Shown here: in pieces, positions 36,023 through 46,966 of the stretch | Layout of the letters: the number at the start of each line of letters is the position of its first letter | How positions within the stretch are numbered: position 1 is the first letter of the stretch | Notes under the pieces: generated by a model | Told to the model about the DNA's origin: nothing | What the model saw: only the letters and a program-made list of their open reading frames with translations | Database searches by the model: none | Assembly: GCA_018382295.1 (NCBI GenBank) | Contig: JAGZQF010000003.1 | Span: 1 to 64,000, forward strand | DNA length: 64,000 nucleotides | Direction of reading: 5' to 3' | Source of the DNA: Collinsella sp. | GTDB lineage: Bacteria; Actinomycetota; Coriobacteriia; Coriobacteriales; Coriobacteriaceae | Position numbers and translations under genes: made by a program

Positions 36023-36955
36023 ATGGCTCGTCGTACGCCTTCTCAATTGAATATGCTGCTCGCCGTCGATAAGCCGGTGGGCTGCACGTCCCACGACGTG
36101 GTTTCGCAATGCCGACGCGCCCTCCATGAGCGGCGCGTCGGTCATGCCGGAACGCTCGACCCCATGGCATCGGGCGTCATGGTGGTGGGCGTGGGTCAGG
36201 CCACACGTCTGCTGGGCATGCTTACGCTTGATACCAAAAGCTACGTTGCCGATATCTCGTTTGGCGTCGAGACCAATACCGATGATGCGGACGGCGAGGC
36301 GGTCCGCACGGTGGCTGTTGCCGACGAGCTCCGCGATCCTGCCTATGCGCGTGAGCGCTTGGTCGCCATGCTGGGTCCGCAGATGCAGGTGCCGCCGGCG
36401 TTTTCTGCTATCTCGGTCAATGGCGTTCGCGCCTACAAGTCTGCTCGCGAGGGCAATGCGGTGGACCTACCTCCGCGCCCCGTCGAGGTCTATGCCGCCG
36501 ACCTGATCGCCGTGGGCGGCGAAGGTGATACGTGTGTGTGGACCGTGGCGTTCTCGGTGAGCAAGGGCACCTATATCCGTGCGCTCGCTCGCGACCTGGG
36601 CCGCGCTTGCGATAGCGCCGCGCATATTTCCGCGCTGCGCCGCACGGCCTCCGGTGTTGTTTCCATTGGCGCTTGTCATGCGGTCGAGGAGCTTTCTCCC
36701 GAGTCCGCGGCTGGCTTTGCCCTGGATCCCATTGCGGCCCTGGGCGCCACACGTGTTGACTTGCCGGGCAATCTTGCCGACGACCTTCTCTGCGGCCGAC
36801 GCATTCCCGTTGAGCGTGCGCTTGCCGATTTCGATGCCTCGAAGGCGCCGTTTGCGCTGGTGCTCGATGGGGGACTCAAGGCGCTCGCCCGCATTGAGGG
36901 TGGCCGCTTTGTCATGGAGCACGTGTTTCCGCAGGCAATCGGCGGTGTTCGATGA
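36023..36955 (+). CDS. truB: tRNA pseudouridine(55) synthase
   Basis: ATG 36023; 310 residues. LLAVDKPVGCTSHDVV opens the protein and the catalytic Asp lies in RVGHAGTLDPMASGVM (about residue 47). The forefinger and thumb segments and the KGTYIRALARDLG block are present, and the C-terminal ~60 residues form a small PUA-like region. It makes pseudouridine 55 in the T-loop of tRNAs. It overlaps ribF by 4 bases. Confidence 0.94.
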   Translation: MARRTPSQLNMLLAVDKPVGCTSHDVVSQCRRALHERRVGHAGTLDPMASGVMVVGVGQATRLLGMLTLDTKSYVADISFGVETNTDDADGEAVRTVAVADELRDPAYARERLVAMLGPQMQVPPAFSAISVNGVRAYKSAREGNAVDLPPRPVEVYAADLIAVGGEGDTCVWTVAFSVSKGTYIRALARDLGRACDSAAHISALRRTASGVVSIGACHAVEELSPESAAGFALDPIAALGATRVDLPGNLADDLLCGRRIPVERALADFDASKAPFALVLDGGLKALARIEGGRFVMEHVFPQAIGGVR

Positions 36956-37959
36956 TGTTGTCCGCTCGCGAGCTCGCGCGTATCTTTTTCGCGGGCGAGT
37001 CGGACGAGGCTCGCATCGTTACTGCCGATGTGTTTGATAAGTGTGAGCACCTGGGTGCCGCATCGATTGCCATCGGCGTGTTCGATGGCGTGCACCGTGG
37101 ACACCAGGAGCTCATTGCGGCGCTTGTCCGTGATGCCCGTGCCCATGGCTGCAAGGCGGTCGTAGTTACCTTCGATCCCGACCCGGACGTCGTGGTGAGC
37201 CCTTCGCCCGCTCAAAAATTGATGACGACGGCCGACCGTCTGCATGCCCTGGCTCAAACTGGGGTCGATGCGGTGGTGGCCGTTCCCTTTACGCCTGAGG
37301 TTGCGGCGCTTGACCATGTTGCTTTTCTCTCGCTGGTGTCGCGTCTGGTCGACATTCGATCGATTCGCGTTGGCAGCGACTTTAGGCTGGGTCGTGGCGG
37401 TGCTTCTGGTGTTGACGAGATGCGCGCCTGGGGTGCCGAGCGCGGCGTTGACGTATGCGGGCACGACTTGCTTTGCGAGGGCGGTGAGGCCATTTGCGCC
37501 ACCCGCATTCGTCATGAGCTGGGACAGGGCCATGTGGAGCTTGCTGCTGAGTTACTCGGCCGTCCGTATATGGTGCGTGGCGGTGTTATTCGCGGCCGTC
37601 ACGAGGGCTCTGGCATGGGCTTTCCCACGGCAAACCTGCAGGTTCCCGACGGTATTCAGGTGCCTGCCGATGGCGTGTATGAGGGTCTGGTGCTGGTCGA
37701 TGACACCGCGTGGCCCGCTGCCGTGAACGTCGGACTGCCGCCGACGTATGCCGACGATGTCGCTTCGGCGCATCTCGAGGCTAATTTAATTGGTTATACG
37801 GGCGACCTGTACGGCTCTTCTGTTTCGCTGGCGTTTACGCGTTGGCTGCGTCCGTCGCGCGTGTTCGATTCGCTGGATGAGTTGATCGCGACCGTCGAGG
37901 GTAATATCGAGGATATTCGTCACAACTTGGGTGATCAGGGGGTGAGCATCCGTGATTAG
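36952..37959 (+). CDS. ribF: Bifunctional riboflavin kinase / FAD synthetase
   Basis: Starts at ATG 36952 in an ATGA overlap with truB; 335 residues. The N-terminal nucleotidyltransferase has GVFDGVHRGHQEL (FAD synthetase), and the C-terminal kinase shows GSGMGFPTANLQVP and YEGLVLVDD. It converts riboflavin to FMN and FAD with ATP. The first ~40 residues before the GVFDGVH block are a little longer than usual, so an internal start is possible. Confidence 0.93.
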   Translation: MMLSARELARIFFAGESDEARIVTADVFDKCEHLGAASIAIGVFDGVHRGHQELIAALVRDARAHGCKAVVVTFDPDPDVVVSPSPAQKLMTTADRLHALAQTGVDAVVAVPFTPEVAALDHVAFLSLVSRLVDIRSIRVGSDFRLGRGGASGVDEMRAWGAERGVDVCGHDLLCEGGEAICATRIRHELGQGHVELAAELLGRPYMVRGGVIRGRHEGSGMGFPTANLQVPDGIQVPADGVYEGLVLVDDTAWPAAVNVGLPPTYADDVASAHLEANLIGYTGDLYGSSVSLAFTRWLRPSRVFDSLDELIATVEGNIEDIRHNLGDQGVSIRD

Positions 37960-40060
37960 CGATGAGGAAAAAGACCAGGTACGCGCTGCGTCTGACCTGG
38001 TTGCCATCGTGCAGGAAACGGTCGAGCTCAAGCCTCGCGGCCATGAGTTTTGGGGATGCTGCCCCTTCCATGGCGAGAAGACGCCGTCCTTCCACATTAT
38101 CCCCGCCACGCAGGTGTGGCATTGCTTTGGTTGCGGCGAGGGTGGCGACGTTTTCACGTATATCATGAAGCGCGAGAACCTGAGCTTTCCCGAGTCAATC
38201 CGTTATTTGGCCGATCGCGCGGGTATTGAGCTGCATGACACCGGAGATCGCCGCGAGCGCGGCACCAAGCGTGCCCGCATCTACGATTTGTGCGCCGAGA
38301 CCGCCCAGTTCTACCACACCATGCTTATGCGCGGTAAGGACGGCCGTCCGCGCGAGTACTTTGCCAGCCGCGGCATGGGTGGCGACGTCTGCCGCCGCTA
38401 CTGCCTGGGCTTTGCACCGGGCCGTAACGCGCTGGTGTCGCACCTGTCCCAGGCGGGTTTTACCCCGCAGGAGATGATCGATGCCAACGTTGCCGTGAGC
38501 CGCGGGCGCGGGCAGCTTGCCGACCGCTTTTACGACCGCGTGATGTTTCCCATCTTTGACGAGCAGGGTCACAATATTGCCTTTGGCGGTCGTATTATGG
38601 GCGACGGCCAGCCTAAGTACCTCAATACCGCCGAGACGAGCGTGTTTCATAAAAAACGAAACCTCTACGGTTTTAATTGGGCCAAGGAGTTTATCGTCGC
38701 GCAGGATACTGCCATCGTGGTGGAGGGCTATACCGACTGCATCGCCTGTTGGGAGGCGGGGATTAAAAACGTTGTCGCTACGCTGGGCACCGCGCTCACG
38801 GAGCATCACGTCAAGACGCTCACTCGTTTTGCCAAGCGCATCGTGTATATGTTTGACGGCGATGCCGCCGGTCAAAAGGCTGCTCGCCGTGCGATTCAGT
38901 TTATCGAGCAGGATTCTATGGACCTGCGCTGCGTGGTGCTGCCCGACGGTAACGATCCCATGGAGTTCATCACGGCGCATGGTGGTGAGGCACTGCAGGC
39001 GCGCATCGACGCTGCCGAGCCGCTCATGGACTTCGTGTACCGTTCGCTGCAGGAGTCGAGCGATATCACCACGCCGGGCGGTCGCGCCAAGGCGCTGGAG
39101 GACGCTCTCACGCTCATCTATCCGCTGCGCGATAGCTATATGATCGATACGTACTTTATCCAGATTGCCGATCTGCTGGGTTTGGATCTGGAGACGGTGC
39201 GCGCGAGCTCGGGTCGTGTGTTTCGCGATGTCGCCAAGCGCGAGGATGCGGAACGACGTCGTGAGCAGAACTATGAGCGCCAGCGGGCACAGACTGAGCG
39301 GTCCGGTAGCGCGGGCGGTCGGGCGTCGGGTTCTCGCGATGCCGGTCGCGGTGCTTGGGCATCGGGCGCGACGCCGCCGGTGTCCGCGCCGGTCGAAGAA
39401 GAGCCGTACGACTACGTCCCGCTCGATGCCTACGGCGCCGCGCCCGTGGAGGTCGTCGACGACCTGCCGCCGATCGATGTGCCTGATGGTATGGGCGCTG
39501 TGCCTGTGGCTGACGGTTCGGGCGCACCGGCTGCGGCGGCGCCGATGGTTCTTACCGATCTTGAACGCAAGTCCTTGGCAGGGGAGCGCGAGCTGTTGAC
39601 GATGCTCACGAGCTACCCCGACCTGTTCCGCACGTATGCCGACCGCATCTGCTCCATCGAGTGGGTTGACCCGCGTCACGAGTCCATTGCATGGGCCGTT
39701 CTGGCAACGCCGCCGGGAACCGATCCTGCAGCCTGCATGGATGCGGCGCGCTCAGTGTGTCCCGATGCGGCAACGCTTGTGAGTGCCGGGCGCATCTCCG
39801 CGACGAGCAAGCACCCCACCGAGACGAACATCGTGTTTATGCTTGATACGCTTGAGCTCTACACCATCAAGCGTCGCATGCGTGCCGCACAGGCCAAGCT
39901 GCGCCAGGACCGTTCACTCGATGATGAGGCCCGTCGCGCGCTAACCATGCAGGCCGCGCAGGATTCGCAGCGTCAGCGCGAACTGCAAAAGTCAATCGGC
40001 GGCGTGGCGGACCCGTTCCGTTTGATTGGCCTGGAGGCCGCAGGCACCGAACAAGCCTAG
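37952..40060 (+). CDS. dnaG: DNA primase
   Basis: GTG 37952 overlaps ribF by 8 bases; 702 residues. The N-terminal zinc ribbon is CCPFHGEKTPSFHI...WHCFGCGEGG (about residues 32-62). The TOPRIM catalytic core follows with EGYTDCIA, the MFDGDAAGQKAA block and a later NDPMEF. After residue ~420 comes an Ala/Gly/Arg-rich linker, then a C-terminal helicase-binding helical domain (~540-700). It makes RNA primers for replication. dnaG-rpoD is the classic macromolecular-synthesis pair; rpsU is absent. Confidence 0.95.
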   Translation: MISDEEKDQVRAASDLVAIVQETVELKPRGHEFWGCCPFHGEKTPSFHIIPATQVWHCFGCGEGGDVFTYIMKRENLSFPESIRYLADRAGIELHDTGDRRERGTKRARIYDLCAETAQFYHTMLMRGKDGRPREYFASRGMGGDVCRRYCLGFAPGRNALVSHLSQAGFTPQEMIDANVAVSRGRGQLADRFYDRVMFPIFDEQGHNIAFGGRIMGDGQPKYLNTAETSVFHKKRNLYGFNWAKEFIVAQDTAIVVEGYTDCIACWEAGIKNVVATLGTALTEHHVKTLTRFAKRIVYMFDGDAAGQKAARRAIQFIEQDSMDLRCVVLPDGNDPMEFITAHGGEALQARIDAAEPLMDFVYRSLQESSDITTPGGRAKALEDALTLIYPLRDSYMIDTYFIQIADLLGLDLETVRASSGRVFRDVAKREDAERRREQNYERQRAQTERSGSAGGRASGSRDAGRGAWASGATPPVSAPVEEEPYDYVPLDAYGAAPVEVVDDLPPIDVPDGMGAVPVADGSGAPAAAAPMVLTDLERKSLAGERELLTMLTSYPDLFRTYADRICSIEWVDPRHESIAWAVLATPPGTDPAACMDAARSVCPDAATLVSAGRISATSKHPTETNIVFMLDTLELYTIKRRMRAAQAKLRQDRSLDDEARRALTMQAAQDSQRQRELQKSIGGVADPFRLIGLEAAGTEQA

Positions 40061-40170
40061 ATGTTGTGGTCAACCAGCGTATTCTCGCCTATATCCAGCC
40101 CTCTTTTTGGGTATAGACGTTAATGTGTGTGCTAAAGTATTGAGTCCTGTGGACTATGAAGGGAGAATCT

Positions 40171-41520
<1,350 letters not shown>

Positions 41521-41531
41521 TCAAGCAAGAG

Positions 41532-41564
41532 GCGCCCTCAAGCACATCCGCTTGAGGGCGCTTT
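41532..41564 (+). terminator. Terminator of rpoD
   Basis: GCGCCCTCAAGC and GCTTGAGGGCGC pair perfectly (12 bp, loop ACATCC), followed by TTTC. Confidence 0.8.
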
Positions 41565-41574
41565 CATGTAGTCG

Positions 41575-41618
41575 TTGGGGACGTTCTTGAATGACTGGTC
41601 GTTTAAGAACGTCCCCAA
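41575..41618. repeat. 14-bp inverted repeat with GGGGACG core
   Basis: TTGGGGACGTTCTT (41575-41588) pairs exactly with AAGAACGTCCCCAA (41605-41618), 16-base loop, and flanking GTC/GAC extends the symmetry. It lies just after the rpoD terminator and shares the GGGGACG/CGTCCCCAATG core with the palindrome at 61945-61974. Confidence 0.6.
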
Positions 41619-41650
41619 TGACTAGGTCGGAAAATTTCTTAAAAAAGTTC

Positions 41651-41678
41651 TTGCCCTGAGCTGATTCGTCCGTATAAT
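41651..41678 (+). promoter_or_regulatory. Promoter of the tRNA-Asn genes
   Basis: TTGCCC, a 16-base spacer and a perfect TATAAT (41673-41678) lie 31 bases before the first tRNA. Confidence 0.8.
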
Positions 41679-41708
41679 AAACTTCGTTGCTTGAGAGCAC
41701 GCACCTAT

Positions 41709-41783
41709 TCCTCGGTAGCTCAATGGTAGAGCACGCGGCTGTTAACCGCGCTGTTGTAGGTTCGAGTCCTACCCGGGGAGCCA
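41709..41783 (+). tRNA. tRNA-Asn (GTT), copy 1
   Basis: The cloverleaf begins TCCTCGG and ends CCGGGGAGCCA with the CCA encoded. The anticodon loop CTGTTAA carries GTT, and the T-loop GTTCGAGTC is standard. The 33-base spacer to the second copy holds a short AGCCC/GGGCT hairpin followed by TTTAAA. Confidence 0.95.
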
Positions 41784-41816
41784 GAATTTTTCAGCCCTTT
41801 CTGTTGGGCTTTAAAT

Positions 41817-41891
41817 TCCTCGGTAGCTCAATGGTAGAGCACGCGGCTGTTAACCGCGCTGTTGTAGGTTCGAGTCCTACCCGGGGAGCCA
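41817..41891 (+). tRNA. tRNA-Asn (GTT), copy 2
   Basis: It is identical in all 75 bases to the first copy, with anticodon GTT and encoded CCA. The exact identity implies recent duplication or gene conversion. Confidence 0.95.
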
Positions 41892-41897
41892 GGTTGT

Positions 41898-41927
41898 AAA
41901 ACCCGTCGCTTATGCGGCGGGTTTTTT
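41898..41927 (+). terminator. Terminator of the tRNA-Asn pair
   Basis: AAAACCCGTCGC and GCGGCGGGTTTT pair (one T-G) around TTAT, with a TTTTTT run. Confidence 0.9.
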
Positions 41928-42085
41928 CATGCCGCGATCGCTGTTCGCGAACGTTACCGTATCAACATTTCGTGTCGAGGATGTAATCCCGAGGCCCGCC
42001 ACCTCAACATGGCGCGGTCGTTGTAGAATATTCCAATGATTGCTCCCACGAGATGGTGCCGCGAGCACCAGATAAGGAGATTCTT

Positions 42086-42442
42086 GTGTCTGAGACCATT
42101 AACGGCAGCCTGAGCGTCTCGAACGACGTTATTGCCGATATTGCCGGTTATGCCGCGATGACGTGCTATGGCGTCGTCGGTATGGCCGAACAGCTCCAGG
42201 GCGCCGAGAGCGTGCGCCTGCTTGCCGGTCAGCGCCTCCGCAAGGGCGTGCTTGTCTCCGCCGACGAGAACGGCCTTACGGTCGATCTTCACGTCGTGCT
42301 CGAGAACGGCGTCAACATGAAGTCCGTCTGCCACAATCTTTCGAGCTCCGTTGCCTTTACCCTGCAGGAGATCGCCCAGATCGATCCCGCCAGCCTTAAG
42401 ATCGGCATCCATATCGACGCGCTCAAGAGCCGTCTGAACTAG
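42086..42442 (+). CDS. Asp23/Gls24 family protein
   Basis: GTG 42086 after AAGGAG; an upstream in-frame start at 42053 has no ribosome site. The 118-residue product shows the Asp23 pattern: GSLSVSNDVIADIAGYAAMTCYGVVGM, a basic middle and a C-terminal VHI-like IGIHIDALKSRLN. Asp23 proteins are small cytoplasmic or membrane-tethered factors linked to the envelope; this short YloU-type is regularly next to the fatty-acid kinase gene fakA (yloV), as here. Confidence 0.87.
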   Translation: MSETINGSLSVSNDVIADIAGYAAMTCYGVVGMAEQLQGAESVRLLAGQRLRKGVLVSADENGLTVDLHVVLENGVNMKSVCHNLSSSVAFTLQEIAQIDPASLKIGIHIDALKSRLN

Positions 42443-42469
42443 CATCCGAAAACGGAGATTCAAATACCC

Positions 42470-44131
42470 ATGATTGCAAAGACCATTCGCACCTGTTTTC
42501 CGATCGCTGCGGCTGCCGTTTCCGACAAGGCCGAGGAGATCAACAAGCTCAACGTCTTCCCCGTACCCGACGGCGACACCGGCACCAACATGTCGCTCAC
42601 GCTCGCCTCGGTGACCAAGGAGCTTTCCGCCCTTCCCGCCGATGCCGATATGGAGGCCATCGCCGGCGCCATCACCCACGGCTCCCTGATGGGTGCCCGC
42701 GGTAACTCCGGAGTCATCACCTCGCAGATTCTGCGCGGCGTGGCCGAGGGTCTTGTCTCTGCCGACGAGCCTATTACGTCCGCCAACATTGCCTTCGCCT
42801 TCCGTCGTGCCGTCAAGGTTGCCTTCCAGGCTGTCCGCAAGCCCATCGAGGGCACGATCCTCACGGTCCTGCGCGATGTCTCGACCAAGGCCGATGAGTG
42901 CGAGAAGAAGAAGTTCTCGGCCGAGGATGCGCTCGATGCTATCGTCGTCGAGGCGTACCAGTCCGTCGCCCGCACGCCCGACCTGCTGCCCGTTCTGAAG
43001 GAGAACGGCGTGGTCGACTCCGGCGCCTTTGGCTTCGCCATCTTCCTTGAGAACTTTGTGGCTGCAGCACTTGGCCGCAGCACCGTTGTCGAGGATTTCT
43101 CCGCCACGTTTGATTCCGCTGTCTCTGCCCGCGACGCGGCCCTTGGTCGCGTTGAGATCGAGGCCAACGACGATTGGGAGGGCTCGGAGTTCCGCTACTG
43201 CAACGAGTTCCTGTTTAAGGCCGACGCCCCGTTTGACGAGGACGAGTGCCTTAAGTTCCTGGGTTCCATGGGCGACTGCGAGCTTCTCGTGGGCGCCTAT
43301 CCCGACTACAAGATCCATGTGCACTCCAACACCCCCAACCTGGTGCTCGAGCACATGCTGCAGCTCGGTCAGATCTATGAGGTCTTTATCCACAACATGG
43401 AGATGGAGGCCCACGACCGTACCGCCAAGATCCACGAGGATCAGGAAAAGGCCGCCGAGCCCGCCAAGGCGCTGGGCTTTGTCGCCGTTGCCGCCGGTTC
43501 GGGCGAGGCCGACATCCTCAAGTCCCTCGGCGTTGACGTGATCGTCTCGGGTGGCCAGACCATGAACCCCTCGACCGCCGATCTGCTGGGCGCCGTCGAC
43601 CAGGTCAACGCGACCTCGGTCATCATCCTGCCCAACAACGGCAACATCCGCATGGCTGCCGAGGCCGCTGCCTCTGCCTGCACCGATAAGAAGGTCGCCG
43701 TCGTTCCCACCAAGACCGTTCCCCAGGCGTTCTCCGCGCTGTTCGCCGTCCTGCCCGATTCCGAGCTCGAGGACGCCGTCGCCGCCATGGTCGACGCCAT
43801 CAGCGAGGTCCGCGATGGCGAGGTCACCCGCGCCGTGCGCGATTCCAGCGCCTCGGACGGCTCTCCGATTCACTCCGGTGACGTCATGGGCATCATCGCC
43901 GGTTCCATCGACGTGGTCGGCTCCGATGTGAAACAGGTCACCCTCGACTGCATCAACCGTATGCAGGAGGAAGAGGAAGGCGACGCGCTGACGATTCTGG
44001 CCGGCGAGGAGCTGTCCGACGAGGCCTTCCAGGAGATCGTCGACGCCATCGAGGAGGCTCAGCCCGACTTGGAGATTGATGCCCATCGTGGCGAGCAGCC
44101 GCTCTATCCCGTGATCTTCTCGATCGAGTAG
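42470..44131 (+). CDS. fakA: DAK2-domain fatty-acid kinase (FakA / YloV)
   Basis: ATG 42470 after CGGAGA; 553 residues. The N-terminal DhaL/DAK2 ATP-binding domain has NVFPVPDGDTGTNMSLTL (about residue 29-46) and HGSLMGARGNSGVITSQ, followed by a middle domain and a C-terminal DegV-like part ending PVIFSIE. FakA phosphorylates fatty acids held by a FakB (DegV) partner so they enter phospholipid synthesis; a FakB is not in the window. PlsX, which accepts acyl-phosphates, is encoded at 48908. Confidence 0.88.
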   Translation: MIAKTIRTCFPIAAAAVSDKAEEINKLNVFPVPDGDTGTNMSLTLASVTKELSALPADADMEAIAGAITHGSLMGARGNSGVITSQILRGVAEGLVSADEPITSANIAFAFRRAVKVAFQAVRKPIEGTILTVLRDVSTKADECEKKKFSAEDALDAIVVEAYQSVARTPDLLPVLKENGVVDSGAFGFAIFLENFVAAALGRSTVVEDFSATFDSAVSARDAALGRVEIEANDDWEGSEFRYCNEFLFKADAPFDEDECLKFLGSMGDCELLVGAYPDYKIHVHSNTPNLVLEHMLQLGQIYEVFIHNMEMEAHDRTAKIHEDQEKAAEPAKALGFVAVAAGSGEADILKSLGVDVIVSGGQTMNPSTADLLGAVDQVNATSVIILPNNGNIRMAAEAAASACTDKKVAVVPTKTVPQAFSALFAVLPDSELEDAVAAMVDAISEVRDGEVTRAVRDSSASDGSPIHSGDVMGIIAGSIDVVGSDVKQVTLDCINRMQEEEEGDALTILAGEELSDEAFQEIVDAIEEAQPDLEIDAHRGEQPLYPVIFSIE

Positions 44132-44141
44132 GCATCTGAGC

Positions 44142-46319
44142 ATGTCCGAGCTATGCTCCGTGCCGCGCGTCTCGGAGCGCTTTGCCCAGAGCAATGCGCT
44201 CGGCGAGGATATCGCGCGACTCAAATATGTTTCGGGTAAACGTGAGGAGGCCCTTCGCCGTCTGGGAATCCGGACGGTGGGGGACCTCCTTCTCCATATC
44301 CCGCATCGATATCTGGACTTTACCCGCTCATGGTCCATCGAGATGGCGCCCATCGGGACCGTGTGCACCATCGTTGCCACGGTCGACCGCATTGTTCAAA
44401 AGCAGCCTCGTCCGCGCATGCAGGTGACCGAGGTATCGCTCGTGGATGACACGGGTGTGCTGCAGGTCGCCTTTTTCCGCCAGCCCTGGATTGCCCAGCA
44501 GCTTAAGCGGGGTGACCGTCTGGCCGTGATGGGTAAGGTCGAGTTTGCCTACGGCTTTAAGCAGATGGCCTCGCCGCATTTTGAAAAGCTTGAGGATGGT
44601 CGTGCCGCGGGTACCATTTTGCCGGTCCACTACGTAAGTGATGGCGTAAGCCAGGCATGGATGCGTCGCATTGTGAGCGGTGCTCTTGAGCTCGTCGGCA
44701 ATCCCTTTGATCCCATCCCGGCACCGCTGCGCGCAAAGCGCAAGCTCATGAGCAATGCCCGTGCGCTTCGTTCGATTCACTTTCCCTCGAGTATGGCCGA
44801 GCGCGACATTGCGCGCCGCCGTTTGGCCTATGAGGAATGCCTGTACCTGCAGCTCGCGCTTCGTCTGCGCAATGACGGCGGCTTGGTCGAGGTGGTTCCC
44901 TACGCCCACACCGCGGGTGAGCACCTTGTTGCTCTTAGGCAGGCCCTGCTGTTTTCGCTGAGCGACGAGCAGGAGGCCGCATTCCAGGATATTTTGCACG
45001 ATATGTGCGATGATACGCGCGTCATGAACCGTCTGCTGCTGGGCGATGTCGGTACCGGCAAGACGGCCGTTGCCGCCTGTGCGTTGGCCGTAGCCGTCGA
45101 TAGCGGCACCCAGGCCTGCGTCATGGCGCCTACGGGCGTGCTGGCTCGTCAGTATGCCGATAAGACCGGCCCTTTGCTCTCTCAGGCCGGCATGTCTTGG
45201 GCGCTCCTGACGGGCGCCACGCCGGCGGCGGAGCGCGAGCTCATCCATTCGCAGTTGGAATCGGGCGAGCTTGACGTGCTCTTTGGTACGCATGCCGTGC
45301 TTTCCGAAGACGTGAATTTTAAGCACTTGTCGCTCGTGGTCATCGACGAACAACACCGCTTTGGCGTGGGCCAGCGCAATGCCTTGCGCGCGAAGGGTCC
45401 CGGCGCGGACCTGCTCGTCATGACGGCGACGCCCATCCCGCGCACGCTGGCGCTCTCGGTCTACGGCGACCTGGATACGAGCATCATTCGCCATCGTCCC
45501 GTCCCGGGTGCCGGCGTGACGACGCGCGTCCTTACCGAGTCGAGCCGCGACCTGGCCTATGGTGCCATCCGTGAGGCACACGAGAAGGGCCAGCAGGCCT
45601 ACGTGATCTGTCCGCTTGTGGAGCCGAGTGACTCGGCCGACGAGCTCGAGGATGTGCCCGGTATCGCCCGTGACGACGAGGGCCGCGTGACCGTCCCCGT
45701 GCCGCTGCACGATACGGCAACCGAGCTCGACCGCCTGCGCCTGGCGCTGCCGGGTCTTACTGTCGAGCGCCTCCACGGCCGCATGCGGGCGGGGGAGAAG
45801 GATCGCGTGATCGACGCCTTTAAACGCGGCGAGATTGACGTGCTCGTCTCGACCACCGTGGTCGAGGTGGGCGTCGACGTGCCCAATGCCACCGTGATGG
45901 TCATCGAGAACGGTGAGCGCTTTGGTTTGGCCGCCCTGCATCAGCTTCGTGGACGTGTGGGCCGTGGTACCGTGGCGGGCACATGCCTGGTCATGACGCA
46001 CTCCAAGGGCAACGGCGGTACATCGGCGGCACAAGATCGCCTGCAGTCGCTCGAGAAGACCGCAGATGGCTTTACGCTTGCACAGATGGACCTGCGACTT
46101 CGCCACGAGGGCGAAATCTTGGGTTACCGTCAGCATGGTGGCGTGACCCTGCGTTTTGTCGACCTTGATGCCGATGAGGAGCTCATCGAGTGGGCGCATT
46201 TGGACGCGGTCGAGCTCTTGCGGTATGCTAGTAATCTTGACTCTGTGGCGACGCGTCCCCTGCGCGATGCGGTCGCCAAGCGATATCGACATATTTTTAA
46301 GGAGGTCAGCGGAGGATGA
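44142..46319 (+). CDS. recG: ATP-dependent DNA helicase RecG
   Basis: ATG 44142; 725 residues. The wedge/OB domain (residues ~50-150) is followed by helicase motifs: I GDVGTGKTA, Ia MAPTGVLARQYA, II/DEEH variant VVIDEQHRFGVGQR, III MTATPIPRTLAL, V VSTTVVEVGVDVPNA, VI HQLRGRVGRG. It remodels stalled forks and Holliday junctions. The ribosome site is weak. The stop overlaps the next start as ATGA. Confidence 0.93.
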   Translation: MSELCSVPRVSERFAQSNALGEDIARLKYVSGKREEALRRLGIRTVGDLLLHIPHRYLDFTRSWSIEMAPIGTVCTIVATVDRIVQKQPRPRMQVTEVSLVDDTGVLQVAFFRQPWIAQQLKRGDRLAVMGKVEFAYGFKQMASPHFEKLEDGRAAGTILPVHYVSDGVSQAWMRRIVSGALELVGNPFDPIPAPLRAKRKLMSNARALRSIHFPSSMAERDIARRRLAYEECLYLQLALRLRNDGGLVEVVPYAHTAGEHLVALRQALLFSLSDEQEAAFQDILHDMCDDTRVMNRLLLGDVGTGKTAVAACALAVAVDSGTQACVMAPTGVLARQYADKTGPLLSQAGMSWALLTGATPAAERELIHSQLESGELDVLFGTHAVLSEDVNFKHLSLVVIDEQHRFGVGQRNALRAKGPGADLLVMTATPIPRTLALSVYGDLDTSIIRHRPVPGAGVTTRVLTESSRDLAYGAIREAHEKGQQAYVICPLVEPSDSADELEDVPGIARDDEGRVTVPVPLHDTATELDRLRLALPGLTVERLHGRMRAGEKDRVIDAFKRGEIDVLVSTTVVEVGVDVPNATVMVIENGERFGLAALHQLRGRVGRGTVAGTCLVMTHSKGNGGTSAAQDRLQSLEKTADGFTLAQMDLRLRHEGEILGYRQHGGVTLRFVDLDADEELIEWAHLDAVELLRYASNLDSVATRPLRDAVAKRYRHIFKEVSGG

Positions 46320-46966
46320 GAATCATCGGCGGTGAATGGCGCGGTCGCAAGATCGAAGAACCGCGCGGTCGCGATGTTACGCGTCCGACGACCGACCGCG
46401 TGCGCGAGGCGTGTGCATCCATGGTCCTATCGGCCTTCGGCTTTGATTTGGACGAGGTTCGCGTACTGGATGCCTTTGGCGGCTCCGGTGCCCTAGGCAT
46501 CGAGATGCTCTCGCGGGGCGCCCGTTCGCTCACGACGTTCGAGATCGATCGCAATGCCGCGAGGCTCATAACCAAGAATATCGAGTCGCTCTGTCGCGAT
46601 CGCGCTCGTTGGCGTGTGGTGACGGGCGATGTCCTTGCGAGCGCTTCGCGCGGCCGCGTGCCGGGCGGCCCCTTCGATCTGGTCTTGCTCGACCCGCCCT
46701 ATGCTTTTGGTGCCAAGCCGGTCGATGAGCTGCTGCAGAACCTGGCCCAGCAGGGTCTGCTCACCCCGGGCGCCTATGCTCTGTTTGAGCATGCTGCCGC
46801 CGACGCGGGTGCACATCCTGCCGGCTTTGTAACCGTGCGTGAGAAACGCTATGGCATCACCTCGGTCGATCTGCTCCGTTGGGTCGGCGAGGGCGAGGAT
46901 GACGACATCGCCACCGATGCCGATGACAGCGACGGCACGACGTTTCAGGAGGATGCCCATGAGTGA
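46316..46966 (+). CDS. rsmD: 16S rRNA (guanine966-N2)-methyltransferase RsmD
   Basis: ATG 46316 (ATGA overlap with recG); 216 residues. MRIIGGEWRGRKIE starts the protein, the SAM site is in VLDAFGGSGALGIEMLSRGA, and LVLLDPPYAF is the catalytic DPPY motif. It methylates G966 of 16S rRNA. The acidic C-terminal tail (about 20 residues rich in Asp) is an extra. It overlaps coaD by 8 bases, the usual neighbour. Confidence 0.92.
   Translation: MRIIGGEWRGRKIEEPRGRDVTRPTTDRVREACASMVLSAFGFDLDEVRVLDAFGGSGALGIEMLSRGARSLTTFEIDRNAARLITKNIESLCRDRARWRVVTGDVLASASRGRVPGGPFDLVLLDPPYAFGAKPVDELLQNLAQQGLLTPGAYALFEHAAADAGAHPAGFVTVREKRYGITSVDLLRWVGEGEDDDIATDADDSDGTTFQEDAHE

Noticed and set aside
41687..41899. 70-residue open frame across the tRNAs
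   Set aside because: It is the translated sequence of the two identical tRNA genes, which explains its internal repeat.
41954..44392. 812-residue open frame opposite the Asp23 and fakA genes
   Set aside because: It crosses two real genes on the other strand and shows only antisense-type composition.
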